Shown: positions 20,237 through 29,859 of the stretch, piece after piece
Layout: each line of letters begins with the position of its first letter
How positions within the stretch are numbered: the first letter of the stretch is position 1
NCBI GenBank assembly: GCA_946480015.1
Contig: CAMLIL010000027.1
Span: forward strand, 1 to 57,340
Direction of reading: 5' to 3'
Origin: an uncultured Oxalobacteraceae bacterium
GTDB lineage: Bacteria; Pseudomonadota; Gammaproteobacteria; Burkholderiales; Burkholderiaceae
DNA: 57,340 nucleotides
Translations under genes and position numbers: made by a program
Notes under the pieces: generated by a model
The model's input: only the letters and a program-made list of their open reading frames with translations
Told to the model about the DNA's origin: nothing
Databases searched by the model: none

Positions 20237-20625
20237 TGGAGATTCTGCAGCCGCCCGGCTGGGCGCGTCCGCGCGGCTATGCCAACGGTGTCGCGGCCAG
20301 CGGACGCACGGTGTGCGTGAGCGGCATGATCGGCTGGGATGGCGCGGGCCGCTTCCATACCGACGACTTCGCCGGCCAGGTGCGCCAGGCGCTGGAGAAT
20401 ATCGTGGCGGTGCTGGCCCAGGCGCAGGCGCGCCCGGAGCACATCGTGCGCATGACCTGGTACGTGCTCGACAAGCGCGAATACCTCGACGCCCACAAGG
20501 AAGTCGGCCAAGCCTACCGCGACGTGATCGGGCGCCACTTCCCCGCCATGACGGCGGTGCAGGTGGCCGGCCTGATGGAAGATCGGGCGCGGGTAGAGAT
20601 CGAAGTCACCGCCATTATCCCTTAG
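20236..20625 (+). CDS. RidA-family (YjgF/UK114) enamine/imine deaminase
   Basis: A 129-residue small chorismate-mutase-like protein, normally a trimer, that hydrolyses reactive enamines/imines and releases ammonia. The family core is visible: VCVSGMIGWD, FAGQVRQALENIVAVLAQA, VRMTWYVLDKREY and FPAMTAVQVAGLMEDRARVEIE. The last element contains the Arg that in RidA proteins binds the substrate carboxylate (DRARVEIEV). The start overlaps the preceding stop as TGATG. The stop codon TAG is completed by the first base of the palindromic insertion at 20625. Co-location with 2-aminobenzoyl-CoA genes suggests it removes the amino group as an enamine after ring reduction. Confidence 0.92.
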   Translation: MEILQPPGWARPRGYANGVAASGRTVCVSGMIGWDGAGRFHTDDFAGQVRQALENIVAVLAQAQARPEHIVRMTWYVLDKREYLDAHKEVGQAYRDVIGRHFPAMTAVQVAGLMEDRARVEIEVTAIIP

Positions 20626-20728
20626 AGGCTGTTTCAAAATGGGCAGGGCGTTGTTGCAGCTCCTCGCCGTGCAGGCGCACTGTCTTCGTCGCTGCGCCTG
20701 GCCCTGCCCATTTTGAAACAGCCTCTTA
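20622..20728. mobile_element. MITE-like palindromic element with TTA target duplication
   Basis: The element spans 20625-20725 (101 bp). Its ends are a perfect 25-bp inverted repeat (20625-20649 and 20701-20725) beginning GAGGCTGTTTCAAAAT, flanked on both sides by TTA (20622-20624 and 20726-20728). The interior holds a second inverted pair, CAGGCGCA (20672-20679) and TGCGCCTG (20693-20700), so the transcript would fold into a long branched hairpin. There is no coding capacity. The end sequence and 3-bp TNA-type duplication resemble IS5-like elements, so it is probably a non-autonomous relative. Excising it with one TTA would restore CCT TAA for ridA. It may also act as a terminator or RNA-stabilising structure. 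Confidence 0.7.
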
Positions 20729-20811
20729 ATGCCGGGCATTCTTTTGCAGCGGTAACGTAACGCCATCGTTACTCCTTCTTGGACACAATGTGATCAAGGA
20801 GGAATGATGTC

Positions 20812-21777
20812 ATGGATGCAGCGATCAAATTTCCCATCAATAAGACGGCGCCGATCAATTTCCCACGCACGCCGCCGGCGGTGAAGGCGGGCCGGCCCAA
20901 GCTCGGCAAGCACATGAGCATCGAGCGCGCCTATCAGGCCATTATCCGCAACTGCATTGATCAGATCCAGGCCAACGAGGCCGGCGTGGCCAAGTACCAT
21001 GACATGGAATGCCTGCACCAGATGCGGGTTGGGCTGCGGCGTCTGCGCTCGGCACAGGCCATGTTTCGCGCCTTGATTACCGTGCCCGATGAGATTGCCA
21101 ACGATGTTGAGTGGCTGGTATCGCAGCTGGGCCCGGCGCGCGACTGGGACGTGCTGGCCGGGTCGACCTTGCCGAAGATCGGCGAGGAAAGCGCGCAGTT
21201 GGCGCGGCTGGTGGAGCTCAGCCTGGCCGCGCAGGACAAGGCCCATGAGCTGCACCGGATGGCTGCGGAAGCGGTGTCGTCGGAGCGCTACAGCCAGATG
21301 ATGCTGGCGCTGACCGGCTGGGTGGAGCGGCGCGGCTGGCACGACAGGCAGACGGCCAAGGAGCGCGGGCGCTTGAAAAAAGGCGTGAGCAAATTCGCCC
21401 GCGCGCTGCTGGAACGCGACCAGCAGCGCCTGGCCAAGCGGGGGCGCAAGCTGCGCACGGCCACGCCGGAAGCGCGCCACCGGGTACGCATCGCGGCCAA
21501 GAAGACCCGTTATGCGGCCGAGTTTTTCGGCTCGCTGTACAAGCGCGCGCGCGTCAAGCGGTATGTGAAGGCGCTGACGGTTTTGCAGGATGAGCTGGGC
21601 TGGCTGAACGATGCGGCGGTGGCGCAACGTCTACTCGACGAGCTGGCGCACAGTCGTGGCCAGCTGCGCGAAAGTGTCGCTTTCGCGCGTGGCTATCTGA
21701 GCGCCCGCAGCAGGGAAGAGGACCGGCGTTTGACCAAAGCGTGGAGGCGCTTCGCGCCGTTGCGCACGCCGTGCTAG
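20812..21777 (+). CDS. CHAD domain-containing protein
   Basis: A 321-residue all-helical protein. CHAD domains bind inorganic polyphosphate through conserved His and Lys/Arg residues. Visible are CLHQMRVGLRRLRSAQAMFR (about residues 63-82) and the second repeat HRVRIAAKKTRYAAEFF, the two characteristic CHAD helices. The N-terminal 30 residues are basic and Pro-rich. No CYTH triphosphatase domain is fused or adjacent. AAGGAGG lies nine bases before the ATG at 20812; two closer ATGs (20804, 20807) are out of frame. The gene is preceded by GTAACG...CGTTAC (20752-20772), a possible small operator, and ends six bases from the convergent toxin gene. Confidence 0.9.
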   Translation: MDAAIKFPINKTAPINFPRTPPAVKAGRPKLGKHMSIERAYQAIIRNCIDQIQANEAGVAKYHDMECLHQMRVGLRRLRSAQAMFRALITVPDEIANDVEWLVSQLGPARDWDVLAGSTLPKIGEESAQLARLVELSLAAQDKAHELHRMAAEAVSSERYSQMMLALTGWVERRGWHDRQTAKERGRLKKGVSKFARALLERDQQRLAKRGRKLRTATPEARHRVRIAAKKTRYAAEFFGSLYKRARVKRYVKALTVLQDELGWLNDAAVAQRLLDELAHSRGQLRESVAFARGYLSARSREEDRRLTKAWRRFAPLRTPC

Positions 21778-21783
21778 ACCGGG

Positions 21784-22092
21784 TTACTGGGCGATCAGGG
21801 CGGCAGAGAGGTCGCGCCGTTCGTGCAGAATGCGCAGCACATCGAGCAATGCGCCGTCTACGCGGTAGAACAGCAGGAAGGGGAAACGGTCGAGTTGCCA
21901 GACCCGCAGGGACTGATCCGGCAAGAAGTGGGCGTAGCGGCGTGAGCCAACACTGGGCTGGAAACACAAGCCGTGCAGGGTGGCTTCCAGTTCGGTGACG
22001 AAGCGTTCTGCCAGCTCAACGGAGATCTCGGCGTAATAGTCGGTGATTTCCAGCACGTCGCTTTTGGCGACGGGCGCGAGCTTGAACTCCAC
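21784..22092 (-). CDS. RelE/ParE-type toxin of a type II toxin-antitoxin pair
   Basis: A 102-residue protein of the ParE/RelE fold. The N-terminus MEFKLAPVAKSDVLEITDYY is the typical first strand and helix. SVGSRRYAHFLPDQSLRVWQ and FPFLLFYRVD, followed by LDVLRILHERRD, match the central and last strands of ParE-like toxins, including the conserved Arg and the C-terminal HERRD. ParE proteins poison gyrase and RelE proteins cleave mRNA; sequence alone does not decide which applies. Its start is four bases after the end of the small upstream gene, the usual antitoxin-toxin order. Confidence 0.88.
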   Translation of the reverse strand: MEFKLAPVAKSDVLEITDYYAEISVELAERFVTELEATLHGLCFQPSVGSRRYAHFLPDQSLRVWQLDRFPFLLFYRVDGALLDVLRILHERRDLSAALIAQ

Positions 22093-22096
22093 GGCG

Positions 22097-22291
22097 CTAT
22101 TGCTTGGCGCGGATGCGCGCGCGCAGTTCGCCGGTCAATTCCGCGATGCTTGTCGTTGGCGACGGGCCGCTGTTGATGCCTTCCATGACGAGTTCGTACA
22201 GCCGACGCTCTGCCTCGTTTTGCGGGCCGACGGCGTCGGCGTCCCTCGGCATCAGGAATTTGGGGGGCACGGGTGCAGTTACGGTAGTCAT
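22097..22291 (-). CDS. Probable antitoxin partner of the ParE-like toxin
   Basis: A 64-residue protein directly upstream of the toxin gene. It lacks a recognisable N-terminal ribbon-helix-helix; the first 25 residues are Pro-rich. The second half (EAERRLYELVMEGINSG, then SIAELTGELRARIRAK) is helical and resembles the toxin-wrapping C-terminal part of ParD-like antitoxins. The assignment rests mainly on size and position. TATAAT on the minus strand (22298-22303) ends only about seven bases before the ATG and no Shine-Dalgarno sequence is visible, so the mRNA may be leaderless. Confidence 0.7.
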   Translation of the reverse strand: MTTVTAPVPPKFLMPRDADAVGPQNEAERRLYELVMEGINSGPSPTTSIAELTGELRARIRAKQ

Positions 22292-22297
22292 GGCTGA

Positions 22298-22332
22298 ATT
22301 ATATGTTAATTCGCTTTCTGGCTATCGCGATA
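22298..22332 (-). promoter_or_regulatory. Promoter and palindrome upstream of the toxin-antitoxin pair
   Basis: On the minus strand a consensus -10, TATAAT, lies at 22303-22298 in an AT-rich patch. The perfect palindrome TATCGCGATA (22323-22332) lies just upstream, near the expected -35 region. Type II pairs are usually autoregulated through such dyads. No good -35 hexamer is seen. Confidence 0.4.
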
Positions 22333-22389
22333 TCAGGCTTCCGCATGCATGTTGGCACGTTGTTTCCCCCTTGTTGCCGCAAACAATGC

Positions 22390-22914
22390 TTATTGCAACA
22401 GCCCGCAAGCCATCCTGGCGCCACCGCCACCCAGCATGGCCGGATGATCCGCATGGTTATCGCCGCCAACGTGGATCATGAGCGAGCGCTTGGCCAGATC
22501 CGCCAGCTTCAGCCGTGGGGCCAGCACCGGATTGGTCGCATTGCCAGCCGCATCGACGTACAGTGCCGGCAGGTCGCCCAGGTGACCGGCTCCCCAGGGC
22601 AGGCCATGTGCCTTGGCGCCGGCCGGATCGTAGTGGCCGCCGGCCGCCAGTGCCGGCGTCATCTTGCCGTCTTTCTCGGCCGCTGCGCAGCTCGGATTTT
22701 CATGGACGTGAAAGCCGTGCAATCCCGGCGGCAAACCGGTCAACGCAGGGGTGAACACCAGGCCATACGGGGTTTCGCTGACGGCCACGCTGCCGACGGG
22801 CGTTTGCGTACCTTTCTGATCGACCAAAAACATCTGTGCCGTCACGGCCGCATGCGCTGCGCCGCAGACGAGGGAGACAATGCCGCTTAACAGAATTTTC
22901 TTGAATTGGTTCAT
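22390..22914 (-). CDS. sodC: Periplasmic Cu/Zn superoxide dismutase
   Basis: A 174-residue precursor. Residues 1-22 are a signal peptide ending GAAHA, so the enzyme acts on superoxide in the periplasm. Copper ligands are in [13 protein letters not shown]; zinc and bridging ligands follow in [15 protein letters not shown] and [11 protein letters not shown]; the last copper His is in [10 protein letters not shown]. Two Cys (PSC and MACGLL) can form the conserved disulfide. Length and motif order are normal for bacterial SodC. The gene stands alone, between the tRNA gene and the toxin-antitoxin promoter region. Confidence 0.96.
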   Translation of the reverse strand: MNQFKKILLSGIVSLVCGAAHAAVTAQMFLVDQKGTQTPVGSVAVSETPYGLVFTPALTGLPPGLHGFHVHENPSCAAAEKDGKMTPALAAGGHYDPAGAKAHGLPWGAGHLGDLPALYVDAAGNATNPVLAPRLKLADLAKRSLMIHVGGDNHADHPAMLGGGGARMACGLLQ

Positions 22915-23008
22915 GCGTACTTCCCATCGTTAAAAATTGGTGAAGCAGACTCGAACAGCCGGGGGCAGGTCGACATCAGGCTGCATGAGCTGACATTTGG
23001 CGTAGAAC

Positions 23009-23083
23009 TGGTCCCTCCGACAAGAATCGAACTTGTATCCCACGCTTAGGAGGCATGTGCACTATCCATTGTGCTACGGAGAG
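23009..23083 (-). tRNA. tRNA-Arg (anticodon CCU)
   Basis: The minus strand folds as a complete 75-nt cloverleaf with encoded CCA. The acceptor stem is CTCTCCG/CGGAGGG (one G-U pair), the D stem GCAC/GTGC, and the anticodon stem CATGC/GCGTG around loop CTCCTAA, giving anticodon CCU for AGG codons. The variable loop has four bases and the T stem is ACAAG/CTTGT around TTCGATT. All tertiary-structure landmarks are present. A minus-strand TATAAT lies about 60 bases upstream (23148-23143). Confidence 0.95.
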
Positions 23084-23142
23084 GACGCTGTGGTCCGGCG
23101 ATCGGCGAGCTTCTAACGCTCCGGTGTCGTGGACCGGGTGCA

Positions 23143-23197
23143 ATTATAGCCGACTGACGGTGCGAATTAACAAGGCACTGCCGTCTATCGGTACAAT
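23143..23197. promoter_or_regulatory. Back-to-back promoter elements between tRNA-Arg and uup
   Basis: A minus-strand consensus -10 (TATAAT, complement of 23143-23148) would serve the tRNA. On the plus strand TTAACA (23167-23172) and TACAAT (23192-23197) with a 19-base spacer could serve uup. The spacing is longer than ideal and the -35 for the tRNA is unclear. Confidence 0.35.
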
Positions 23198-23250
23198 GCG
23201 CCTTTCGTTCATTTCTCCGGACCGCTTCCCGGTTCGCATCCGCATTCATT

Positions 23251-25152
<1,902 letters not shown>

Positions 25153-25197
25153 GCACCATGTGATCGAACACAGGCGGCAAGCCTGCAACGGAGCGTC

Positions 25198-25908
25198 ATG
25201 ACGGACCCACACCAGCAGCCCACCCCAGCGGCAGCCGCCGCCCCCATGTTCAACCGCGCCGCCTGGGCGCGGATCCTGCCTTTCCTCACCTACCTGTTCT
25301 TCATTTTCCTGGTCGACATGCTGACCAAGGCCGGCTTCAGCCCGGCCTCGCTGCGCTGGCTGTACGCGGTCAAGATCGGCGCGGTGCTGTTGATGCTGCT
25401 CATATTCCACCGGCAGTACACTGAACTGAAGCCGCTGCGCCTCAGTCCCATACATGCTGCAGTCGCGGTGGCGGTCGGGGTGGCGGTGTTTTACCTGTGG
25501 ATCGGCTTGAACGCCAGCTGGATGGTCGTCGGCGCGCCGGCCGGCTTCGATCCGCGCACCGATGGCCAGGTCGACTGGCTGCTGGTGGCCGTGCGCATCG
25601 CCGGGGCGGCGCTGGTGGTGCCGGTCATGGAAGAACTGTTCTGGCGCTCGTTCCTGATGCGCTGGATCGATGATGTCAATTTTTTAAGTATCGACCCGCG
25701 TGCCGTCAGGCCGCTCAGCGTGGCGATCAGCGTCTTGTTGTTTGCCTTCGAGCACAATCAGTGGCTCGCAGGCATCGTCGCGGGCCTGGCTTACAGTCTG
25801 CTGTATATGCGTCAACGCACCTTGTGGCCGGCGGTGCTGGCCCATGCCGTCACCAACGGCGTGCTCGGCATCTGGATCGTGCGCTCTGGTATGTGGACAT
25901 ACTGGTAA
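25198..25908 (+). CDS. CAAX-prenyl-protease-related (CPBP) membrane protein of the exosortase locus
   Basis: A 236-residue inner-membrane protein with about six hydrophobic segments. The intramembrane-protease motifs are complete: Glu145-Glu146 and Arg150 (MEELFWRS), His186 (FAFEHNQW), and His216 with Asn220 (HAVTN). This is the CPBP/Abi fold related to Rce1. A subfamily of this type is regularly linked to PEP-CTERM/exosortase clusters, and here it opens the Eps locus, 15 to 42 bases before epsL. It may process exosortase substrates or the exosortase itself; the substrate is unknown. Confidence 0.88.
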   Translation: MTDPHQQPTPAAAAAPMFNRAAWARILPFLTYLFFIFLVDMLTKAGFSPASLRWLYAVKIGAVLLMLLIFHRQYTELKPLRLSPIHAAVAVAVGVAVFYLWIGLNASWMVVGAPAGFDPRTDGQVDWLLVAVRIAGAALVVPVMEELFWRSFLMRWIDDVNFLSIDPRAVRPLSVAISVLLFAFEHNQWLAGIVAGLAYSLLYMRQRTLWPAVLAHAVTNGVLGIWIVRSGMWTYW

Positions 25909-25950
25909 TATTTCCGTAATTCAGTGACCGACTCACCACAGACGAAGACA

Positions 25951-27213
25951 ATGTCGAACAAAAATCATGCTTTTCCGGGCCCTCAGGGCCGCCCGGCGGC
26001 GACGTCCGCGCCGCGTTTTTCGACGCTGCCACGTGCACTGCCGCTGACCCTGCTGCTCGCCAGCCTGGGCAGTTCTCCGGCCATGGCCGGTCCTTACGAC
26101 GCCCTGCACGTGTACGGCAGCGTCGGCTATTTCCATGACGATAACCTGTTCCGCTTGCCGGACGGAGTGCCGGGCTATGACAATCAGCGCAGCGATGCGG
26201 CCTTCCAGACCGTGCTCGGGCTATTTTTCGACAAGATGTACGGCCGCCAGAAGGTGTTCCTGCAGGCCAAGCGCTCGAAGGTCAAGTTCGATCATTTCAA
26301 GCAGCTCGACTACGACGGCAAGGATTATCTGGGCCGCCTGAACTGGCAACTGGGCAATCACCTGGAAGGCAGCGTGGGCGCCAGCTACTCCCAGACCCTG
26401 GCGCCGTACACCGATTTCCGCAGCCGCGAGCGCAACCTGCGCGTGCAAAAGAGCGAATTTTTCGACGGCGCCTGGCGCCTGCACCCCAGCTGGCGCGTGC
26501 GCGCCGGCGCCACGCGCGACCGCTACACCTACGAACTGCCGATCCAGCGCATCAACGACCGCACCGAAACGGCGGCCGAGGTCGGTTTCGATTACCTGCC
26601 GTCCAGCGGCAGCACGGCCGGACTGGTGGCGCGCAGGATCAAGGGCGAGTACAACAATCTGCGGGTATTCAACGGCATCGTGCTGGACGAAAGTTTCGTG
26701 CAAGAAGAACTCAAGGCCAAGATCGACTGGCGCGTCACGCCCATCAGCACCATCCAGGTGCTGGCCGGGCACGCGCGCCGCACCCACGACGGCCTGGGCC
26801 AGCGCGACGCTTCCGGTTTCAACGGCCGGATCACCGTCAGCAGCGCGCCGCGCGTCAAGCTGCGCGTCAACGCCGCGCTGTACCGCGAATTCACCCCGGT
26901 CGAGAGCAATATCGTGACCTACGCGCTGTCGCGCGGCGCCAGCGCCGGCGCCACCTGGGACGCCACGGCCAAAATCCGCGTCGAAGGGTCCGTCAGCAGC
27001 GAGCGGCGCGCCTACGAGACGAGCCTGACCGTCAATGGCGCCGACCTGTCCGACAAGCTGCGCCGCGCGTCCCTGAACGCGACCTGGTCGCCGCGTCCGG
27101 CCCTGCAGGTCGTCGCCGGCGTGGCGCGCGAGCGGCGCGACGGTTCCGTGTTCCTCGGCAGCGGCAGCTACAAGTCGAATACGGTATCGCTCAATGCCAG
27201 TGCGCAGTTCTAA
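25951..27213 (+). CDS. epsL: Outer-membrane beta-barrel protein EpsL of the XrtB exopolysaccharide system
   Basis: A 420-residue protein. A signal peptide precedes LHVYGSVGYFHDDNLFRL (LPRALPLTLLLASLGSSPAMA), and the remainder alternates polar and hydrophobic residues with many aromatic-ended strands, as in porin-like barrels. The protein ends in a C-terminal Phe (SLNASAQF), typical of outer-membrane proteins. Size and position match EpsL of Methylobacillus-type methanolan loci, thought to form part of the polymer exit route. The ATG at 25951 has GACGAAG upstream; a GTG at 25924 in frame would add nine residues, so the start is uncertain. It is followed after eight bases by epsB. Confidence 0.85.
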   Translation: MSNKNHAFPGPQGRPAATSAPRFSTLPRALPLTLLLASLGSSPAMAGPYDALHVYGSVGYFHDDNLFRLPDGVPGYDNQRSDAAFQTVLGLFFDKMYGRQKVFLQAKRSKVKFDHFKQLDYDGKDYLGRLNWQLGNHLEGSVGASYSQTLAPYTDFRSRERNLRVQKSEFFDGAWRLHPSWRVRAGATRDRYTYELPIQRINDRTETAAEVGFDYLPSSGSTAGLVARRIKGEYNNLRVFNGIVLDESFVQEELKAKIDWRVTPISTIQVLAGHARRTHDGLGQRDASGFNGRITVSSAPRVKLRVNAALYREFTPVESNIVTYALSRGASAGATWDATAKIRVEGSVSSERRAYETSLTVNGADLSDKLRRASLNATWSPRPALQVVAGVARERRDGSVFLGSGSYKSNTVSLNASAQF

Positions 27214-27221
27214 AGGTGAAC

Positions 27222-28607
27222 ATGACTGTCAATGACATTCCCTTAATCTCCTTTTTTCAGCGCGTACTCGACCCCCTGATCATCATGGGGTCGCTGTACA
27301 TGGCATCGGTGTTTTTCAACCAGCCGTTCACCGGCTATTCGCTGGTGTTGATGATCTTGGGCTTTTTTGTTTCGTCGGCGGTGTACCAGCACATCGACCC
27401 TTACCGGACCTGGCGCAGCGGGCGCATGCTGGCGTACGCGCGCGACACCGTGTTCGGCTGGGCGCTGACGGTGGCGGTGCTGCTGTTTCTGGGCTCGGCC
27501 AGCGGCCTGTCCTACTACTACGACGAACAGGTGGTGCTGAGCTGGTTCCTGGCGGTGCCGGTGCTGATGCTGATGAGCCATATCGCGGTGCGCCGCGCCT
27601 CCATCGGCGACGGCAAGAAGACCAGCGAAGTGCGCTCGGCCGTGATCATCGGCGCCAACGATGTGGGGCTCAAGTTCGCCGGCATCTGCGAACGCCAGAA
27701 GAATCTGTTCATGCATGTGCACGGCTACTTCGACGACCGCACCGACGACCGCCATCCGACCAGCCTGCGCGAGCCGGTGCTGGGCAAGATGAGCGAGATC
27801 GCCGGCTACGTGCGCGAACACAATATCAAGATGATTTTCATCAGCCAGCCGATTTCGGCCCAGCCGCGCATCCGCAAGCTGCTCGATGAATTGGAGGACA
27901 CCACGGCCTCGGTGTATTTTTTGCCGGATATCTATATCTTCGACCTGATGCAGGCGCGCTTCGACAATGTCGGCGGCATGCCCGTCATCGCCATCCGCGA
28001 CACGCCCTTCATGGGCTTGAACAGCATGGTCAAGCGCACCGAGGATATCCTGATCGGCAGCGTGATCCTGGTGCTGCTGCTGCCGCTGATGCTGATGATC
28101 GGGCTGGCCGTCAAACTGAGCTCGGCCGGGCCGATGATCTTTCGCCAGCGCCGCTATGGCCTGTACGGCGAGGAAATCATTGTCTATAAATTCCGCTCCA
28201 TGACGGTGACGGAAAATGGCGACAAGGTGGTGCAGGCGCGCAAGGGTGACCAGCGCATCACCCGGGTCGGCGCGTTCCTGCGGCGCAGCTCGCTCGACGA
28301 GTTGCCACAATTCATCAACGTCTTGCAGGGGCGCATGAGCATCGTCGGGCCGCGCCCGCACGCGGTGGCCCACAACGAGCAGTACCGCAAGCTGATCAAG
28401 GGCTATATGCTGCGCCACAAGGTCAAGCCGGGCATAACCGGCTGGGCCCAGGTCAACGGTTTTCGCGGCGAAACGGAAACCCTGGACAAGATGGAAGCGC
28501 GCATCCAGTACGACCTCGATTACCTGCGCAGCTGGTCGCTGTGGCTGGATTTATACATCATCGTCAAGACCGTCAAGGTGGTCCTGACCCGCGAAAACGC
28601 CCATTAA
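27222..28607 (+). CDS. epsB: Undecaprenyl-phosphate glucose-1-phosphate transferase EpsB (WcaJ/EpsB family)
   Basis: A 461-residue polyisoprenyl-phosphate hexose-1-phosphate transferase that starts repeat-unit synthesis on the cytoplasmic face. Four TM helices (residues about 10-120) precede a CoA-binding-like central domain (VIIGANDVGLKFAG). A fifth hydrophobic segment (SVILVLLLPLMLMIGLAVK) leads into the catalytic domain: FRQRRYGLYGEEIIVYKFRS, SSLDELPQFINVLQGRMS and IVGPRPHAVAHNEQ, with the Asp-Glu catalytic pair in DELPQ. The ATG at 27222 follows AAGGTG at good spacing. The transferred sugar is probably glucose by family, but galactose is possible. Confidence 0.92.
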   Translation: MTVNDIPLISFFQRVLDPLIIMGSLYMASVFFNQPFTGYSLVLMILGFFVSSAVYQHIDPYRTWRSGRMLAYARDTVFGWALTVAVLLFLGSASGLSYYYDEQVVLSWFLAVPVLMLMSHIAVRRASIGDGKKTSEVRSAVIIGANDVGLKFAGICERQKNLFMHVHGYFDDRTDDRHPTSLREPVLGKMSEIAGYVREHNIKMIFISQPISAQPRIRKLLDELEDTTASVYFLPDIYIFDLMQARFDNVGGMPVIAIRDTPFMGLNSMVKRTEDILIGSVILVLLLPLMLMIGLAVKLSSAGPMIFRQRRYGLYGEEIIVYKFRSMTVTENGDKVVQARKGDQRITRVGAFLRRSSLDELPQFINVLQGRMSIVGPRPHAVAHNEQYRKLIKGYMLRHKVKPGITGWAQVNGFRGETETLDKMEARIQYDLDYLRSWSLWLDLYIIVKTVKVVLTRENAH

Positions 28608-28741
28608 GCGGGCGTGGTGCGAGAAATGGGGGCGTTTTTCCCCTCAGACAAACTGATGCATGGCGGGCTTGCCGCGTTAGAATGAAATGATCGTCCGCAC
28701 GTCTGTGCGGCCATTTCGCTTCGGCGCGGCAAGGAGCCATG

Positions 28742-29857
28742 ATGAAAAAAGCACTGATTACAGGTGTGACCGGCCAGGACGGCTCGTACCTGGCCGAATT
28801 TCTGCTCGAGAAGGGCTATGAAGTGCACGGCATCAAGCGCCGCGCTTCACAGTTCAATACCGACCGGATCGACCACATTTACCAGGACCCGCACGTCCCG
28901 CACCAGAATTTCTTTCTGCATTACGGCGACCTGTCCGATACCTCCAACCTGACCCGCATCCTGCAGGAAGTGCGCCCCGACGAGGTGTACAACCTGGGCG
29001 CCATGAGCCATGTGGCGGTCTCGTTCGAGTCGCCCGAGTACACGGCCGACGTCGACGGGGTGGGCACCTTGCGCCTGCTCGAAGCGATCCGGATCGCCGG
29101 GCTGGGCAAGAGCACCCGGTTCTACCAGGCCTCGACCTCGGAACTGTACGGCCTGGTGCAGGAAACCCCGCAGCGCGAAAGCACCCCGTTCTATCCGCGC
29201 AGCCCGTACGCGGTGGCCAAGCTGTACGCCTACTGGATCACCGTCAATTACCGCGAAGCGTATGGCATGTATGCCTGCAACGGCATCCTGTTCAACCATG
29301 AATCGCCGCGCCGCGGCGAAACCTTCGTTACCCGCAAGATCACCCGCGCCCTGGCGAACATCGCCCAGGGCTTGGAATCGCAACTGTTCCTCGGCAACAT
29401 GGACGCCTTGCGCGACTGGGGCCACGCGCGCGACTACGTCGAAATGCAATGGCTGATGCTGCAGCAGGACAGGCCCGAGGATTACGTGATCGCCACCGGC
29501 GTGCAGCATTCGGTGCGGCATTTCGTCGAACTGGCTGCCGGCGAGCTGGGCATCACGATTGCCTGGCAGGGCAGCGGGGTGGAGGAACAGGGCGTGATCG
29601 CCGCCATCCACGGCGACAAGGCCGGCGGCGCCAGGGTGGGCCAGACCATCGTGGCGGTCGACCCCAAGTATTTCCGTCCCACGGAAGTGGAAACCCTGCT
29701 GGGCGACCCAAGCAAGGCGCGCACCAGGCTGGGCTGGACCCCGCGCATTCCCTTGGCTGAGCTGGTCAGTGAGATGGTGGCCCACGACCTCGACAAAGCG
29801 CGCCGCCACGCCTTGCTGAAATCCCACGGTTTTGATGTAGCAATTTCACTGGAGTAA
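28742..29857 (+). CDS. gmd: GDP-mannose 4,6-dehydratase
   Basis: A 371-residue extended SDR that converts GDP-D-mannose to GDP-4-keto-6-deoxymannose. The NADP-binding [10 protein letters not shown] is at the N-terminus, [15 protein letters not shown] is the dimer/NADP region, and the catalytic Ser/Tyr/Lys are in STSELYGLV and [32 protein letters not shown] is diagnostic for Gmd. Two ATGs are adjacent; the second (28742) has AAGGAG at five bases, the first (28739) at two, so 28742 is preferred. The following fcl completes GDP-L-fucose, and manC near the right edge supplies GDP-mannose. Confidence 0.95.
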   Translation: MKKALITGVTGQDGSYLAEFLLEKGYEVHGIKRRASQFNTDRIDHIYQDPHVPHQNFFLHYGDLSDTSNLTRILQEVRPDEVYNLGAMSHVAVSFESPEYTADVDGVGTLRLLEAIRIAGLGKSTRFYQASTSELYGLVQETPQRESTPFYPRSPYAVAKLYAYWITVNYREAYGMYACNGILFNHESPRRGETFVTRKITRALANIAQGLESQLFLGNMDALRDWGHARDYVEMQWLMLQQDRPEDYVIATGVQHSVRHFVELAAGELGITIAWQGSGVEEQGVIAAIHGDKAGGARVGQTIVAVDPKYFRPTEVETLLGDPSKARTRLGWTPRIPLAELVSEMVAHDLDKARRHALLKSHGFDVAISLE

Positions 29858-29859
29858 AC

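Noticed and set aside
28621..28645. GGGGGCGTTTTTCCCC after epsB as a terminator
   Set aside because: The T-run is in the loop, not after the stem, and the stem is only four to five bases, so it does not fit an intrinsic terminator.
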